Source: Paenibacillus turpanensis (GTDB lineage: Bacteria; Bacillota; Bacilli; Paenibacillales; YIM-B00363). From it: a DNA stretch of 64,000 nucleotides. Below, piece by piece: positions 34,198 to 43,111 of the stretch. Under the pieces are notes generated by a model, which made no database searches, was not told where the DNA came from, and saw only the letters and a list, made by a program, of their open reading frames with translations. The stretch spans positions 124,347-188,346 of the forward strand of contig NZ_WTLI01000002.1 in the NCBI RefSeq assembly GCF_011421635.1. Direction: 5' to 3'. A program made the translations under genes and the position numbers. Within the stretch, counting starts at the first letter, position 1. Every line of letters starts with the position of its first letter.

Positions 34198-34910
34198 GCC
34201 GGGGAAGCCTCCTCTTTTTGAGGCTCAGGCGAGTTCCGCCGATCCTCGACGATTTCCCCGTCGCGGATCATCACAACCCGCTTCGCCGTATCCGCGATAT
34301 GCAAATCGTGCGTAATAAGCACGATTGTATTTCCCTGCTTGTTCAAGTCGATCATCAGCTGCAGCACCTCTGCCCCTGTCCGCGAGTCAAGAGCACCGGT
34401 CGGCTCATCGGCAAGCAGCAGCGATGGCGAGCCCGACAACGCCCGTGCAATCGCAACGCGCTGCTGCTGTCCGCCCGACAACTGGCTCGGGCGGTGGTCC
34501 ATACGACCGCCCATACCTAGCGATTCCAGCATCCGCTTGGCGCGCTCTCGGCGTTCCCCTTTGGACATGCCGGCGTAGATCAATGGAAGCTCGACATTTT
34601 CCAAAGCGGTAAGCCTCGGCAGCAGGTTGAACTGCTGGAAAATAAATCCCAGTTTTTGATTTCGCAGCTCGGCCAGCTGATTTTCATTTAATTTCTCCGT
34701 CGATACGCCGTCCAGCTTATAGGTGCCTTCCGTCGGCGAATCGAGTAAGCCGATCGTATTCATCAGCGTCGATTTGCCGGATCCGCTCGGTCCGACGATA
34801 GCAACAAAATCGCCCGTTTTTACCGTTAACGAAACATTGCGCAAAATTTGAATTTGTTCAGGTCCTCTTCCGTATGACTTGCAAATATTCGATAGCTCGA
34901 TGATATTCAT
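34194..34910 (-). CDS. MacB/LolD-like ABC transporter ATPase
   Basis: Cytoplasmic ATPase of 238 residues. Walker A is GPSGSGKSTLMNTIG, Q-loop FIFQQFNLLPRLTA, signature LSGGQQQRVAIARAL, Walker B LLLADEPTGALDS and H-loop ITHDL. The FNLLPRLTALENVELPLIY stretch is typical of the lipoprotein/macrolide exporter branch. It overlaps the permease gene by 4 bp and follows the adaptor gene by six bases. Confidence 0.95.
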   Translation of the reverse strand: MNIIELSNICKSYGRGPEQIQILRNVSLTVKTGDFVAIVGPSGSGKSTLMNTIGLLDSPTEGTYKLDGVSTEKLNENQLAELRNQKLGFIFQQFNLLPRLTALENVELPLIYAGMSKGERRERAKRMLESLGMGGRMDHRPSQLSGGQQQRVAIARALSGSPSLLLADEPTGALDSRTGAEVLQLMIDLNKQGNTIVLITHDLHIADTAKRVVMIRDGEIVEDRRNSPEPQKEEASPA

Positions 34911-34916
34911 CTACGA

Positions 34917-36596
34917 TCAACCTCCCCTGTTGCCGCCTCCGGCACCTGCACCGCCTGTGCCTCCGGGGAATGCGCCTCCGCCAGGTCCGCCCTGCATCAT
35001 CATTTGCCGAATGCGTTCGATATCCTGCTGGCTGCCATCCGCCGAACGCTGTCTCGTCGGAATGACAACCTCATCGCCTTCGCTTAAGCCCTCTGTAATT
35101 TCCACCTGCGTTTTACTGCGCAGACCAACCTTAACCGGGGTTCGCTCTGCTTCCGATCCGTCCGCTTTCTTTAGCATTACCGTCGTATTTCCGCGCTGGA
35201 ACTGCAGAGCCTCCAGAGGCAGCACCAGTATATCCTTCTTCTGCTGAATCATAATCTCTGCAGTAGCCGTCATTCCATATCGCAATTCATTATTCGGGTT
35301 CGGAACGGATAAGATCGCATCGTAATAAGTTACTCCGTTCGTCGTCACCCCAACGCTGGATACCTGCGATACCTCAGCTTCAAACACTTTACCGGAGATT
35401 GCATCCACCGTAACCTCCGCTTTTAGCCCCGGCTTCACATTCAATAGATCAAGCTCGTCCACCTGAACCGGCAGCGTCATAACATCCAAACTCGCCACCG
35501 CTCCAAGCTTCGCACCGCTTTCAATCGATGCGCCAACAGGATAATTCGCTAATACATTCGTCTTTTGATCGGCAAAATCCGTTGAAAACACTCCGTCAAA
35601 AGGCGCGCGAATCGTTAGCTCATCCACCTGCTTGCGCAGCTTCTCCAAATTTGCCTGCTGACGCTCTACATCGGCGCGCTTGGTTTGAATGCTCGTCGCT
35701 AACGAATCGTTCAGTACAACCGCAATCAATTCACCCGCTTTTACAGCCTCGCCCGTTTTCTTCCCTAAGTTCATAATCGTTCCCGAGGTATTTGCCAGAA
35801 AAGTCGTCGTTTTGACATAATCGAGCGCAGCGCTGCCCTGAGAATCCCACTCTAGGCCGCCAATATATACCGAACCGCTGACCTCCTTGTCCGCATCCAA
35901 GGTTCCATCATTTTCAATCGTAATTTCAACGTCGACGATTCGTTTGCCTGAAGCGTCCGCTTTCATGGCAGTTCCGATTTTTTGGATTACGCCGGTTTTC
36001 GTCAAGGAATACCCGCTTACCGTTAAATCGACCGATTCCCCAACCTTAAGCTGCTCCGCATGCTCAACCAAAAATGGAAGCTTTACTTTGAGTACACTGG
36101 TGTCTGCGATCGTTCCAACCTTGGTTGTCGTATTGACGCTTGAACCGACATCGAGATTTGACCCTAGAGTCAACACCCCTGAGGCAGGAGCCGCAATACG
36201 CAAATTTCTTTGCTGCTCCATCAGCTCTGCAAGCTCGGTCTGCAGCTTCAGCAGAGAGGTTTCCGCTTCCTGCAGGCTGGATTCCAACGTCGGATTCGAA
36301 ATTTCAAACAATACATCGCCCTGCTTTACCGATTGTGTACGGGTGAGATTCATCGTTTTGATCGTTCCATCCGAGGGAGCCGTAATGTTCTGGAAACGCT
36401 CCGTCTGAAACTGCGATGTGCCTGAGATCGAAAGCTTGATCTCACCTTTGGTTACCTTTGTCGTTGATTGCTGTGCGGCCGTGCTCGCCGCTTGCGGATT
36501 CCCGCTTTTTTGTATGTAAAAATACGTACCTCCGCCGCCCGCGGCTAAAACTACCGCAATTGCAAGAGCAACTTTCGCTTTACGCTGCAGTGCCAT
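34917..36596 (-). CDS. HlyD/YknX-like efflux adaptor (membrane fusion protein)
   Basis: Protein of about 559 residues anchored by an N-terminal helix (VALAIAVVLAAGGGGTYFY). It has a lipoyl half-motif (ISGTSQFQTERFQNITAPSDG), a coiled-coil hairpin (SLQEAETSLLKLQTELAELM and later RADVERQQANLEKLRKQVDE), beta-barrel segments, and a glycine-rich end (GGPGGGAFPGG). It is longer than usual and appears to have two barrel sections. It bridges the ABC permease to the outside surface. I choose ATG 36594-36596, with GAAGGA upstream; a TTG start at 36617 is less likely. It is the first gene of the efflux operon. Confidence 0.9.
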   Translation of the reverse strand: MALQRKAKVALAIAVVLAAGGGGTYFYIQKSGNPQAASTAAQQSTTKVTKGEIKLSISGTSQFQTERFQNITAPSDGTIKTMNLTRTQSVKQGDVLFEISNPTLESSLQEAETSLLKLQTELAELMEQQRNLRIAAPASGVLTLGSNLDVGSSVNTTTKVGTIADTSVLKVKLPFLVEHAEQLKVGESVDLTVSGYSLTKTGVIQKIGTAMKADASGKRIVDVEITIENDGTLDADKEVSGSVYIGGLEWDSQGSAALDYVKTTTFLANTSGTIMNLGKKTGEAVKAGELIAVVLNDSLATSIQTKRADVERQQANLEKLRKQVDELTIRAPFDGVFSTDFADQKTNVLANYPVGASIESGAKLGAVASLDVMTLPVQVDELDLLNVKPGLKAEVTVDAISGKVFEAEVSQVSSVGVTTNGVTYYDAILSVPNPNNELRYGMTATAEIMIQQKKDILVLPLEALQFQRGNTTVMLKKADGSEAERTPVKVGLRSKTQVEITEGLSEGDEVVIPTRQRSADGSQQDIERIRQMMMQGGPGGGAFPGGTGGAGAGGGNRGG

Positions 36597-36651
36597 GTGT
36601 GCATCCTTCCCTTTCAATTATCCTGCATTGGATTATCCCATAACCGTTCAT
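36580..36651 (-). CDS. possible leader peptide of the efflux operon
   Basis: A 23-codon frame starts at ATG 36649-36651, preceded by GAGAGGAG at good spacing. It ends with TAA 14 bases inside the adaptor gene, so its translation could be coupled to that of the adaptor. The peptide begins MNGYGIIQCR. Length and overlap resemble a translational leader, but the coding potential is untested. Confidence 0.25.
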   Translation of the reverse strand: MNGYGIIQCRIIEREGCTHGTAA

Positions 36652-36751
36652 TTCGTCTCGCTCCTCTCTTTCTGGTCCCATTATAAGGATGAAATATGAA
36701 CTATATATGTCCTGAACCTTAAACGCAGCTAAAAATCCCCAGAATGGAAAT

Positions 36752-36782
36752 AAAAAAACCAACCAGCCTTCGCTGATCGGTT
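36752..36782 (-). terminator. terminator of the two-component operon
   Basis: On the minus strand AACCGATCAGC-GAAG-GCTGGTTGGTT is followed by a run of T. It lies 60 bases after the histidine kinase stop, separating it from the efflux operon. Confidence 0.8.
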
Positions 36783-36844
36783 TCAATTCTTCCTCTATAT
36801 AAGAAGCAGTACTTCCCAAAATGCCATATGATCCAACCATCTTC

Positions 36845-38218
36845 TTATTTCCTCGAAGGAAGTTTTACCGAAAAGGTGGTCCCTTTCTCCAAGCGGCTGG
36901 CCACCTGGATCTCCCCATGATGCAAATCCACAATTTTTTTCACAATCGATAATCCAAGCCCGCTCCCTGACTTCCAGCCGGAACTTTGCCTGGACGCATC
37001 CGTCTTATAGAATCGGCGAAATACATTGGCCAGCTCCTCAGGAGCGATACCGATTCCTGTGTCGGAAATCCGGACAAGAGCTCCATCCTCCTGCCGCTCC
37101 AGCGAAATGGTGATTGTTCCGCCTTCTGGGGTAAATTTTATAGCGTTATGCAGCAAATTCATCCACACCTGATTTAGCGAATCCTCATCCGCAACAATGG
37201 AAACCGAAGCTAGATCAAGCTCGATGCTAAGCTTCTTTGAGGACCATAGCGGCTCGCAGGAGACGACACAGAGGCGAAGCTGCTCATCCAGCTGCAGCCG
37301 GACAGGGTGAAACGGGTGATGCTCTGATTCAAGCGAAGCCAGCTTCAGCAGGTTTTCACTGAGACGGGACAATCGCTCCGATTCACTTTCAATCAGCTTC
37401 AAATAACCGATTCTTTCCTCTGGGTCGAGCGTATCGTTCTGCAGCAGCTTGGAGAAGCCGCGAATGGAGGTCAGCGGTGTCTGTATGTCATGCGATACGT
37501 TCGTCACAAATTCTTGACGCATCTTCTCCATCTTCTTCAGCTCTTCCGCCATATGATTAATGCTGCCGGCCAGCTCCCCAAGCTCATCGCGCTGCTTAAT
37601 ATTCAGACGCACATCAAAGTCCCCCTTCGAAATGCGCCGGGTCGCTACGGTAATTTGCTTGAGCGGCCTAACCAAGTATATCGCGGCAATGACAATTACA
37701 ATCCCGCTAATGGCTAATATCGTCCATAAGTTTCTCGTTTGCAAACGGTCAAAAGAACGAATTTGCGGTCCGACATCAGGGGTCAGAAAAAGCGCATAAG
37801 GCTTGCCGTCAGCTTGAAAAGAAATACCGACAATGCCGCGCGGACAGCCTTCCTCATCCTTTTTGGAGAAATCGCTATACCGAAATCCATCAAGTACCGT
37901 TTCAACCGCTTCCGGCGGAATTTCCGTACAGGTATTGCGTACGTAATCTGCCAGCTGCTGCCCAGAACCGTTGTATAAACGAAGGTTTTGCCCCCTGTTC
38001 ATTTGAAAAGCCAGCTCCGTCAACGCAACGATGGTATCCTCATTTGCGGTCTGCAGCATTTTTACAATCGGTACCGAGGAATTCGTTAATCTCTCTTCAA
38101 ACTCCCGATGTACCTGCCCGCGAAAATGATATGAAAACATCATACTGGAGAGCACCAGGCTTCCCCATACGACAATAAAGATCACGACGCCAATCCGGAC
38201 ATAAAGGGTACGAATCAT
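36845..38218 (-). CDS. sensor histidine kinase
   Basis: Membrane kinase of 457 residues. A first helix (IGVVIFIVVWGSLVLSSMMF), an extracytoplasmic sensor of about 130 residues with a Cys pair (NTCTEIPPE, EEGCPRG), and a second helix near 165 are followed by HAMP (VRPLKQITVATRRISKGD), the H-box FVTNVSHDIQTPLTSIRGF, and N, G1 and G2 boxes (NLLHNAIKFT, ISDTGIGI, GSGLGLSI). The His is the phospho-acceptor. Its start overlaps the response regulator gene by 4 bp. Neighbouring efflux genes are downstream in the same direction and may be its targets. Confidence 0.93.
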   Translation of the reverse strand: MIRTLYVRIGVVIFIVVWGSLVLSSMMFSYHFRGQVHREFEERLTNSSVPIVKMLQTANEDTIVALTELAFQMNRGQNLRLYNGSGQQLADYVRNTCTEIPPEAVETVLDGFRYSDFSKKDEEGCPRGIVGISFQADGKPYALFLTPDVGPQIRSFDRLQTRNLWTILAISGIVIVIAAIYLVRPLKQITVATRRISKGDFDVRLNIKQRDELGELAGSINHMAEELKKMEKMRQEFVTNVSHDIQTPLTSIRGFSKLLQNDTLDPEERIGYLKLIESESERLSRLSENLLKLASLESEHHPFHPVRLQLDEQLRLCVVSCEPLWSSKKLSIELDLASVSIVADEDSLNQVWMNLLHNAIKFTPEGGTITISLERQEDGALVRISDTGIGIAPEELANVFRRFYKTDASRQSSGWKSGSGLGLSIVKKIVDLHHGEIQVASRLEKGTTFSVKLPSRK

Positions 38219-38892
38219 GCTTCCACCTCAAGACGATAGCCTAAATTCCGCATGGTCGTAATCGTTACCGATTTCGCACATAAATTTTCCAAACGCTCTC
38301 TTAACCGTTTAATATGTACATCTACCGTCCGGATATCTCCCTCGTAATCAAGCCCCCAAATCTGCTCAATTAACTGCACACGGGTAAAAATATGCCCGGG
38401 ATGGCTGGCCAGCTTGAACAACAATTCAAACTCCTTTGGCGGTACGATCGACCCTTTTCCGTTCACCTTCAGCTCAAACGTTTTCCGATCGACGGTAATA
38501 TCTCCGACCTGCACGAAATCATTGTGCTCGATTCGGTACCGTTTCAGCAGTGCCTTCACCCTGGCCACCAGCTCCATCGGATCAAAAGGCTTGACCAAAT
38601 AATCGTCGGTTCCCAGCTGAAAGCCTTTCAGCCGTTGCGACACTTCTCCTACCGCCGTCACCATAATGACCGGAATATCATGCGTTTTTTTCATATCCTG
38701 AATAAATTCCCATCCGTCTACGACGGGCATCATAATATCGAGAACCACGAGATCGATCTGTACATTCGTCAGCAGATCCATCGCTTCTTGGCCGTTCTCC
38801 GCTTCAACAACGGAAAACCCCTCCTGCTGTAAATATGCTTTCATTAGTTTACGGATACTCAAGTCGTCATCGGCCACTAAAATTTTGCCCAT
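38215..38892 (-). CDS. OmpR-family response regulator
   Basis: Response regulator of about 225 residues. The receiver domain has the acidic pair ADDD, the phospho-acceptor Asp in LVVLDIMMPVVDGW, the Thr in MVTAVGE and Lys in YLVKPFDP. The C-terminal winged helix has PPKEFELLFKLASHPGHIFTR and DYEGDIRTVDVHIKRLRERLE. It forms a pair with the kinase encoded next. I take ATG 38890-38892, with GGAAGG eight bases upstream; an ATG six codons earlier is also possible. Confidence 0.92.
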   Translation of the reverse strand: MGKILVADDDLSIRKLMKAYLQQEGFSVVEAENGQEAMDLLTNVQIDLVVLDIMMPVVDGWEFIQDMKKTHDIPVIMVTAVGEVSQRLKGFQLGTDDYLVKPFDPMELVARVKALLKRYRIEHNDFVQVGDITVDRKTFELKVNGKGSIVPPKEFELLFKLASHPGHIFTRVQLIEQIWGLDYEGDIRTVDVHIKRLRERLENLCAKSVTITTMRNLGYRLEVEA

Positions 38893-39141
38893 TCCTTCAG
38901 CCTTCCTCATCCTTAGTAACAGCTTTTTCTATTCTACCATCAACAGCTGAAAGAGAGCTTAAAAAATCCGCATCACTATTGTTAAGTATTTCCGCTAGTC
39001 ACGACATATTTCGACATGTTATTCTCAAATTAACCCCCCATTACTTGGTACAAAACCATGTACAATGGAAAAGAAGGATGCAATTTACGAAAATAGTCAA
39101 CCCAAAGTATTTTCCACCATTACAATTAGGAGGACTCAACT

Positions 39142-39897
39142 ATGAAAAAGCAACTAGGCTCGCTGCTAATTGTTTCTGCTATTGCGTTATCCCCCATTGT
39201 CGGATTTGCCGGACAAGCATCCGCTGCTTCGGGCATCATCAATAATACCGTAAACGTAAGAAGCGCACCAAACACGGATGGCAATATAAAGTTTGTACTC
39301 AAAGAGGATATGAAGGTCCAAATACTCAGCCGGGTGAATTCGTATTGGTATAAAATTCGTGATTCTAAAGGAAGAACCGGTTATGTTTCATCGAGTTCTA
39401 AATATATCCGTGTATCGTCCAGCGGATCTAGCTCATCGTCCGGATCTTCAACGACGAGTACTACGACTTTAGCTAATAAAGTGATCAATGCGGGGAAGAA
39501 ATATATGGGAACTCCGTACGAGTTCGGTTCCAGCCGTTCCAATACCAACACATTTGACTGCTCTGACTTTACTCGCCAAGCGTTCCTCGACGCGGGAAGA
39601 AAGATTCCAAGCAACTCGAAGGAACAAGCATCCTTTGTAAGATCCAAGGGTAATACAACAACATCTTGGTCCAAACTTAAACCAGGCGACTTGATGTTTT
39701 TCATGGAATACCGCGGTACAAGCAGATCTGATTACCCTTCCAGTAAATCCGGCCAAAGTGTGGAGCACGTAGGGATTTATCTTGGCAACGGAAAAATCCT
39801 CCATACATACTCCAAGACCTCTGGAGGCGTTCGAATCGACAGCATCGACAATACCCATTTGGAGCACCGCTTTATTTTCGGCGGAAGCGCATTGTAA
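39142..39897 (+). CDS. secreted NlpC/P60 cell wall hydrolase with SH3 domain
   Basis: Secreted protein of 251 residues. A signal peptide ends near GFAGQASAA; a bacterial SH3 domain follows (NNTVNVRSAPNTDGNIKFVL, residues about 32-90), then a Ser/Thr-rich linker. The NlpC/P60 domain carries the catalytic Cys in TFDCSDFTRQAF and His in VEHVGIYLGNGKILHT. It cleaves peptide bonds in peptidoglycan stems, probably D-Glu-diamino acid bonds. AGGAGG precedes the ATG. It is divergent from the two-component genes and may be controlled by them. Confidence 0.93.
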   Translation: MKKQLGSLLIVSAIALSPIVGFAGQASAASGIINNTVNVRSAPNTDGNIKFVLKEDMKVQILSRVNSYWYKIRDSKGRTGYVSSSSKYIRVSSSGSSSSSGSSTTSTTTLANKVINAGKKYMGTPYEFGSSRSNTNTFDCSDFTRQAFLDAGRKIPSNSKEQASFVRSKGNTTTSWSKLKPGDLMFFMEYRGTSRSDYPSSKSGQSVEHVGIYLGNGKILHTYSKTSGGVRIDSIDNTHLEHRFIFGGSAL

Positions 39898-39907
39898 GCA
39901 ACGAAAA

Positions 39908-39956
39908 AGCCCTTCGGGACGCTGTTTTATACAGTCGGCCGAAGGGCTGCTTTTCT
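39908..39956 (+). terminator. terminator of the NlpC/P60 gene
   Basis: AGCCCTTCGG at 39908-39917 pairs with CCGAAGGGCT at 39939-39948, with an inner stem, and TTTTCTTT follows on the plus strand. Confidence 0.85.
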
Positions 39957-40024
39957 TTCGCTATTCATTTGCGCTTTTTACCCGAATTTATCAAGAATTC
40001 AGCTGCATGCTCCGCTGCAATCGC

Positions 40025-40849
40025 TTAGGAACGCTGAAAGAAGCTTTCGATATACTGCTTCGCAGTCGGCATGGTCGTTTCGTTAACCGCGTCCATTACA
40101 ATATGTACGCCCGGCTTATACTCCTTCAGCCGCTCCACGATGAGCGGATAATTCATGTGGCCGGTACCAGGCGCCACGCTGTCAACCGTCCCATCTTCCC
40201 GCAGAATGCGGTCCTTAAAGTGGCATGCAACAATGCGATTGCCTAGCAGCCGGAACGCTTCCTCGAAAATTTCATCCTGACGTGCGATATTAGCCGGTGT
40301 AATCAAATTGCCCGGATCGAACACAAAACCGATTTGCGAGCTCGGCATTTCCTCAAGCAGACGACTCAGGTCCGGAACCGTTCCAATTAAATGCCGGTCG
40401 GCCGGCTCCATCCCAATAATGACGCCCCATTTTTCCGCTTCCTCAATCAGTTCGGCCATTGTATCTTTTAGAATCGTCCAATCCTGCTCGTTGTAAGGTC
40501 GATCAGCGATCACTCCGGTTTCGGCGGCTACAATCGGCGCACCGAAATAACGGGCATGACGGATCAGCTCTTTAAACCGCTCGATATTAAACCGACGCTT
40601 CTCCTCGTCATGCTCAAACATATGCACATAACATCCTAGAACGGAAATGGATACGCCGTTTTCCGCAAATGATTCCGCGATCGAGCTGGCTAAGCCTGGA
40701 CTCAATTTCCCCGGCTTGCTGAAATCAATCCCGCTGAGCGCTTTCCAGAGTGCAAGCTGAACGTGGCGAAAGCCTTGGGCTCCTACTCGAGGAGCGAGCT
40801 CCTGATATGGAAGCTTCCCGCATAAATGCGCCAACACACCGATAGACAT
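40025..40849 (-). CDS. xylose isomerase-like TIM-barrel sugar isomerase/epimerase
   Basis: Cytoplasmic protein of 274 residues of the AP endonuclease 2/xylose isomerase-like family. Metal-ligand candidates are Glu in IVAAETGVI, Glu in GVIIGMEPAD, Asp in IGFVFDPGN, His in IVACHFKDR and Asp near the C-terminus (HIVMDAVNE). AAAGGGGG precedes the ATG. It is a single-gene unit beside the pectin/hemicellulose region and may isomerise a keto sugar released there. Exact substrate unknown. Confidence 0.85.
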   Translation of the reverse strand: MSIGVLAHLCGKLPYQELAPRVGAQGFRHVQLALWKALSGIDFSKPGKLSPGLASSIAESFAENGVSISVLGCYVHMFEHDEEKRRFNIERFKELIRHARYFGAPIVAAETGVIADRPYNEQDWTILKDTMAELIEEAEKWGVIIGMEPADRHLIGTVPDLSRLLEEMPSSQIGFVFDPGNLITPANIARQDEIFEEAFRLLGNRIVACHFKDRILREDGTVDSVAPGTGHMNYPLIVERLKEYKPGVHIVMDAVNETTMPTAKQYIESFFQRS

Positions 40850-40982
40850 GTAAACGTCCCCCTTTAATGATCGTTAACTCCATCCATAACGCCGGATTTT
40901 CTTCCCCCGCTTGCTTCTTTCTTTACGTTACCAGAAAGTGGGTACGGTCTCAATAACCATTCGATGCTGGAGAAAAATCCTG

Positions 40983-41648
40983 TCACCAAGCGGCAACAGG
41001 ATTTGATGTAAGCTCTTCTCCGTCTTCCTCGGCATAATCTTCAAACGAGCGTACCGCATACATCCGCAAACGCTTATTTTCGTTCTTCTCCAGAACGTAA
41101 GTCAGCTCCTGCTTATCGGTTAAACTCGGATCCAGCCAAGCATCTGCGGAATGTGACGGCAGCAGCACCGGCATTTGTTCCCGGTAAGGGAGCACATCCG
41201 GGATCGACACCGTCGTGATAATGGTGCAGCAGCGGACCATTTCACCAGAAGCGCTGCGCCATTCCTCATATAAACCCGGCATCGCAAACACTTCACGTTC
41301 GGGTAGGGCAATCCGCATAAGACCGGTCATTCGGCGGCGGCTTCTACGCTCCCACACATACAGCGCATCCGAGGGAATCACACAGCGCTGCTTGCGGACC
41401 AGCCGATCCAGCCCCCTGCTTCCAAAAATAATGCTTTGATCGGCAAGCTGGGAACCCTTCGCCCAAAACGGCAGCAGTCCCCATCGGAATTGATCAAGCT
41501 GCCGCTCACCCTCCCGCACGATGACAGCTGCGATCTCCTGCATCGGACCGATTTCGTGACGATTTGCAGCATACACAAGCACACGGTCAATTTGATATCG
41601 TTCTGTTAAGTCGCGAGCATCCGCCTTGAGGGAAAATCGTTCGCACAT
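40983..41648 (-). CDS. SRAP/YedK-like protein with degenerate active site
   Basis: Protein of about 221 residues similar to SOS response-associated peptidases (YedK/HMCES), which crosslink to abasic sites in single-stranded DNA through Cys2. I place the start at ATG 41646-41648 so that the Cys is residue 2 (MCERF, for the usual MCGRF). Other family residues appear lost: the NARSE segment is GSRGLD, the GFYEW segment is ALYVW (Glu to Val), and the HDRMP segment is YREQMP (His to Tyr). FRWGLLPFWAK and CVIPSDA confirm the family. It may therefore bind DNA but not release the crosslink normally. Confidence 0.85.
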   Translation of the reverse strand: MCERFSLKADARDLTERYQIDRVLVYAANRHEIGPMQEIAAVIVREGERQLDQFRWGLLPFWAKGSQLADQSIIFGSRGLDRLVRKQRCVIPSDALYVWERRSRRRMTGLMRIALPEREVFAMPGLYEEWRSASGEMVRCCTIITTVSIPDVLPYREQMPVLLPSHSADAWLDPSLTDKQELTYVLEKNENKRLRMYAVRSFEDYAEEDGEELTSNPVAAW

Positions 41649-41704
41649 AATGGCTTCGACCACCTTTCCCTCCAAGTATGCTCTAGGTTGGGAAAATCAT
41701 GTAT

Positions 41705-43111
41705 TTATGGAAGTTGGATATTTTCGCTTTCAGAGACATTCCAAGTCTCGCCTTCTTTGGCCACAATCTTCGTGTTCTTAAATACGATATCCTTCGCGTT
41801 CCATACGGTAACCCCGCGATCGGCTTCGATCGTTACGCCGTCCATGAAGATCCGGTTTACCGGAAGCTCCGGCAAGCCCTTAATTTCTATAGCCTGCTTC
41901 GCGCCGGCACAGGATACATTTTCAACCATGATATTGCGGAATTCCGGTGTCTCTTCGGATACCGGCACCGGCTGGGCCTGCTCTTGGGATAAGCCGTAGA
42001 ATAAGTTGAAGCTGATGGCCGGTCCGGCAATATCCTTCATTTGAATACCGCGGATGACGATGTTTTCTACGACACCGCCGCGCCCTCTGGTGCTCTTGAA
42101 GCGCAATCCGACGTCCGTTCCAATAAAGCTGCAATTTTCCACTACGATGTTGCGAGCTCCGCCAGACATTTCGCTGCCCACGACAAAACCGCCATGGCCG
42201 TGGAACACGGTACAGTTCCGAACGATTACACATTCGACCGGCTTGCCGAAGCGGCGGCCTTCTTCATTTTTGCCCGACTTCATACAGATCGCGTCATCCC
42301 CGACGTCAAAGGTGCAATCTTCCACGATTGCATAGCGGCTCGATTCCAGATCAAGACCGTCGCCGTTTTGCGCGTACCATGGGTTGCGCACGGCGACACG
42401 GCGCATCGTAATGTGCTCGCAATCGTACAGATGCAGATTCCAAGCCGGCGAATTCTGGAACGTCGCGCCTTCCAAGCGAATAATTTTGCTATGTCTAAGA
42501 TTAAGCATCACCGGGCGGAGGTAGGTACGATACGGCTCATAATCCGAAATTTGCGTAGCTTCCGATTTTTGCAGCGCCGCTACGGCCTTCCCGCCCTGAA
42601 GCGCGCCTTCGTTCGGCCACCAAATTTCCGTTTCCTTCGTCTGCTCCACCGCACCGCCGGATTGAAGCAGCGCATTCCACTGCTTATCGGTCATCTTGAA
42701 CCGCTTAACCGGACGCCAAGCGTCTCCGTTACCATCAAAGATTCCCTCGCCGGTAATCGCGATATTTTCCAAATTGACGCCATTAATCGGGGACGTCGAG
42801 CGGATTGCTTGATTGCCCTCCCACATCGTTTCAATCAGAGGATAATGCCGCGGATCCTTGCTGAATACAACAAGTGCGCCGCTCTCCGCGTGAAGCTCAA
42901 TGTTGTTTTTCAGGTGGATCGGTCCGGTCAGCCACGTACCAGCAGGAATGACAACCTTTCCGCCCCCTTGAGCAGCACACTGCTCAATCGCACGGTTGAT
43001 TGCCTCCGTATTGAGAGTTATGCCATCAGCTACTGCTCCAAAGTCGGTAATGCGGTATGTACGGTCAGGAATGTTGGGTACTTTGATTTCTGGCATTTCA
43101 TTCGTCATCAT
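41705..43111 (-). CDS. glycoside hydrolase family 28 (polygalacturonase-like)
   Basis: Parallel beta-helix glycosidase of 468 residues. Family motifs are present: NGDGLDLESS, VGDDAICMKSG with the catalytic Asp pair, HGHGGFVVGSE and RFKSTRGRGG. There is no signal peptide, so it probably hydrolyses imported pectic oligosaccharides (galacturonides or rhamnogalacturonan pieces) in the cytoplasm. It follows the GH43 gene with no spacer and is part of the carbohydrate operon. The bond cleaved is not certain. Confidence 0.92.
   Translation of the reverse strand: MMTNEMPEIKVPNIPDRTYRITDFGAVADGITLNTEAINRAIEQCAAQGGGKVVIPAGTWLTGPIHLKNNIELHAESGALVVFSKDPRHYPLIETMWEGNQAIRSTSPINGVNLENIAITGEGIFDGNGDAWRPVKRFKMTDKQWNALLQSGGAVEQTKETEIWWPNEGALQGGKAVAALQKSEATQISDYEPYRTYLRPVMLNLRHSKIIRLEGATFQNSPAWNLHLYDCEHITMRRVAVRNPWYAQNGDGLDLESSRYAIVEDCTFDVGDDAICMKSGKNEEGRRFGKPVECVIVRNCTVFHGHGGFVVGSEMSGGARNIVVENCSFIGTDVGLRFKSTRGRGGVVENIVIRGIQMKDIAGPAISFNLFYGLSQEQAQPVPVSEETPEFRNIMVENVSCAGAKQAIEIKGLPELPVNRIFMDGVTIEADRGVTVWNAKDIVFKNTKIVAKEGETWNVSESENIQLP

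Noticed and set aside
36652..36840. 86-codon reverse frame covering the gap between the kinase and the efflux operon
   Set aside because: It runs through the terminator of the two-component operon and has no ribosome site at its start; only its last 23 codons have one.
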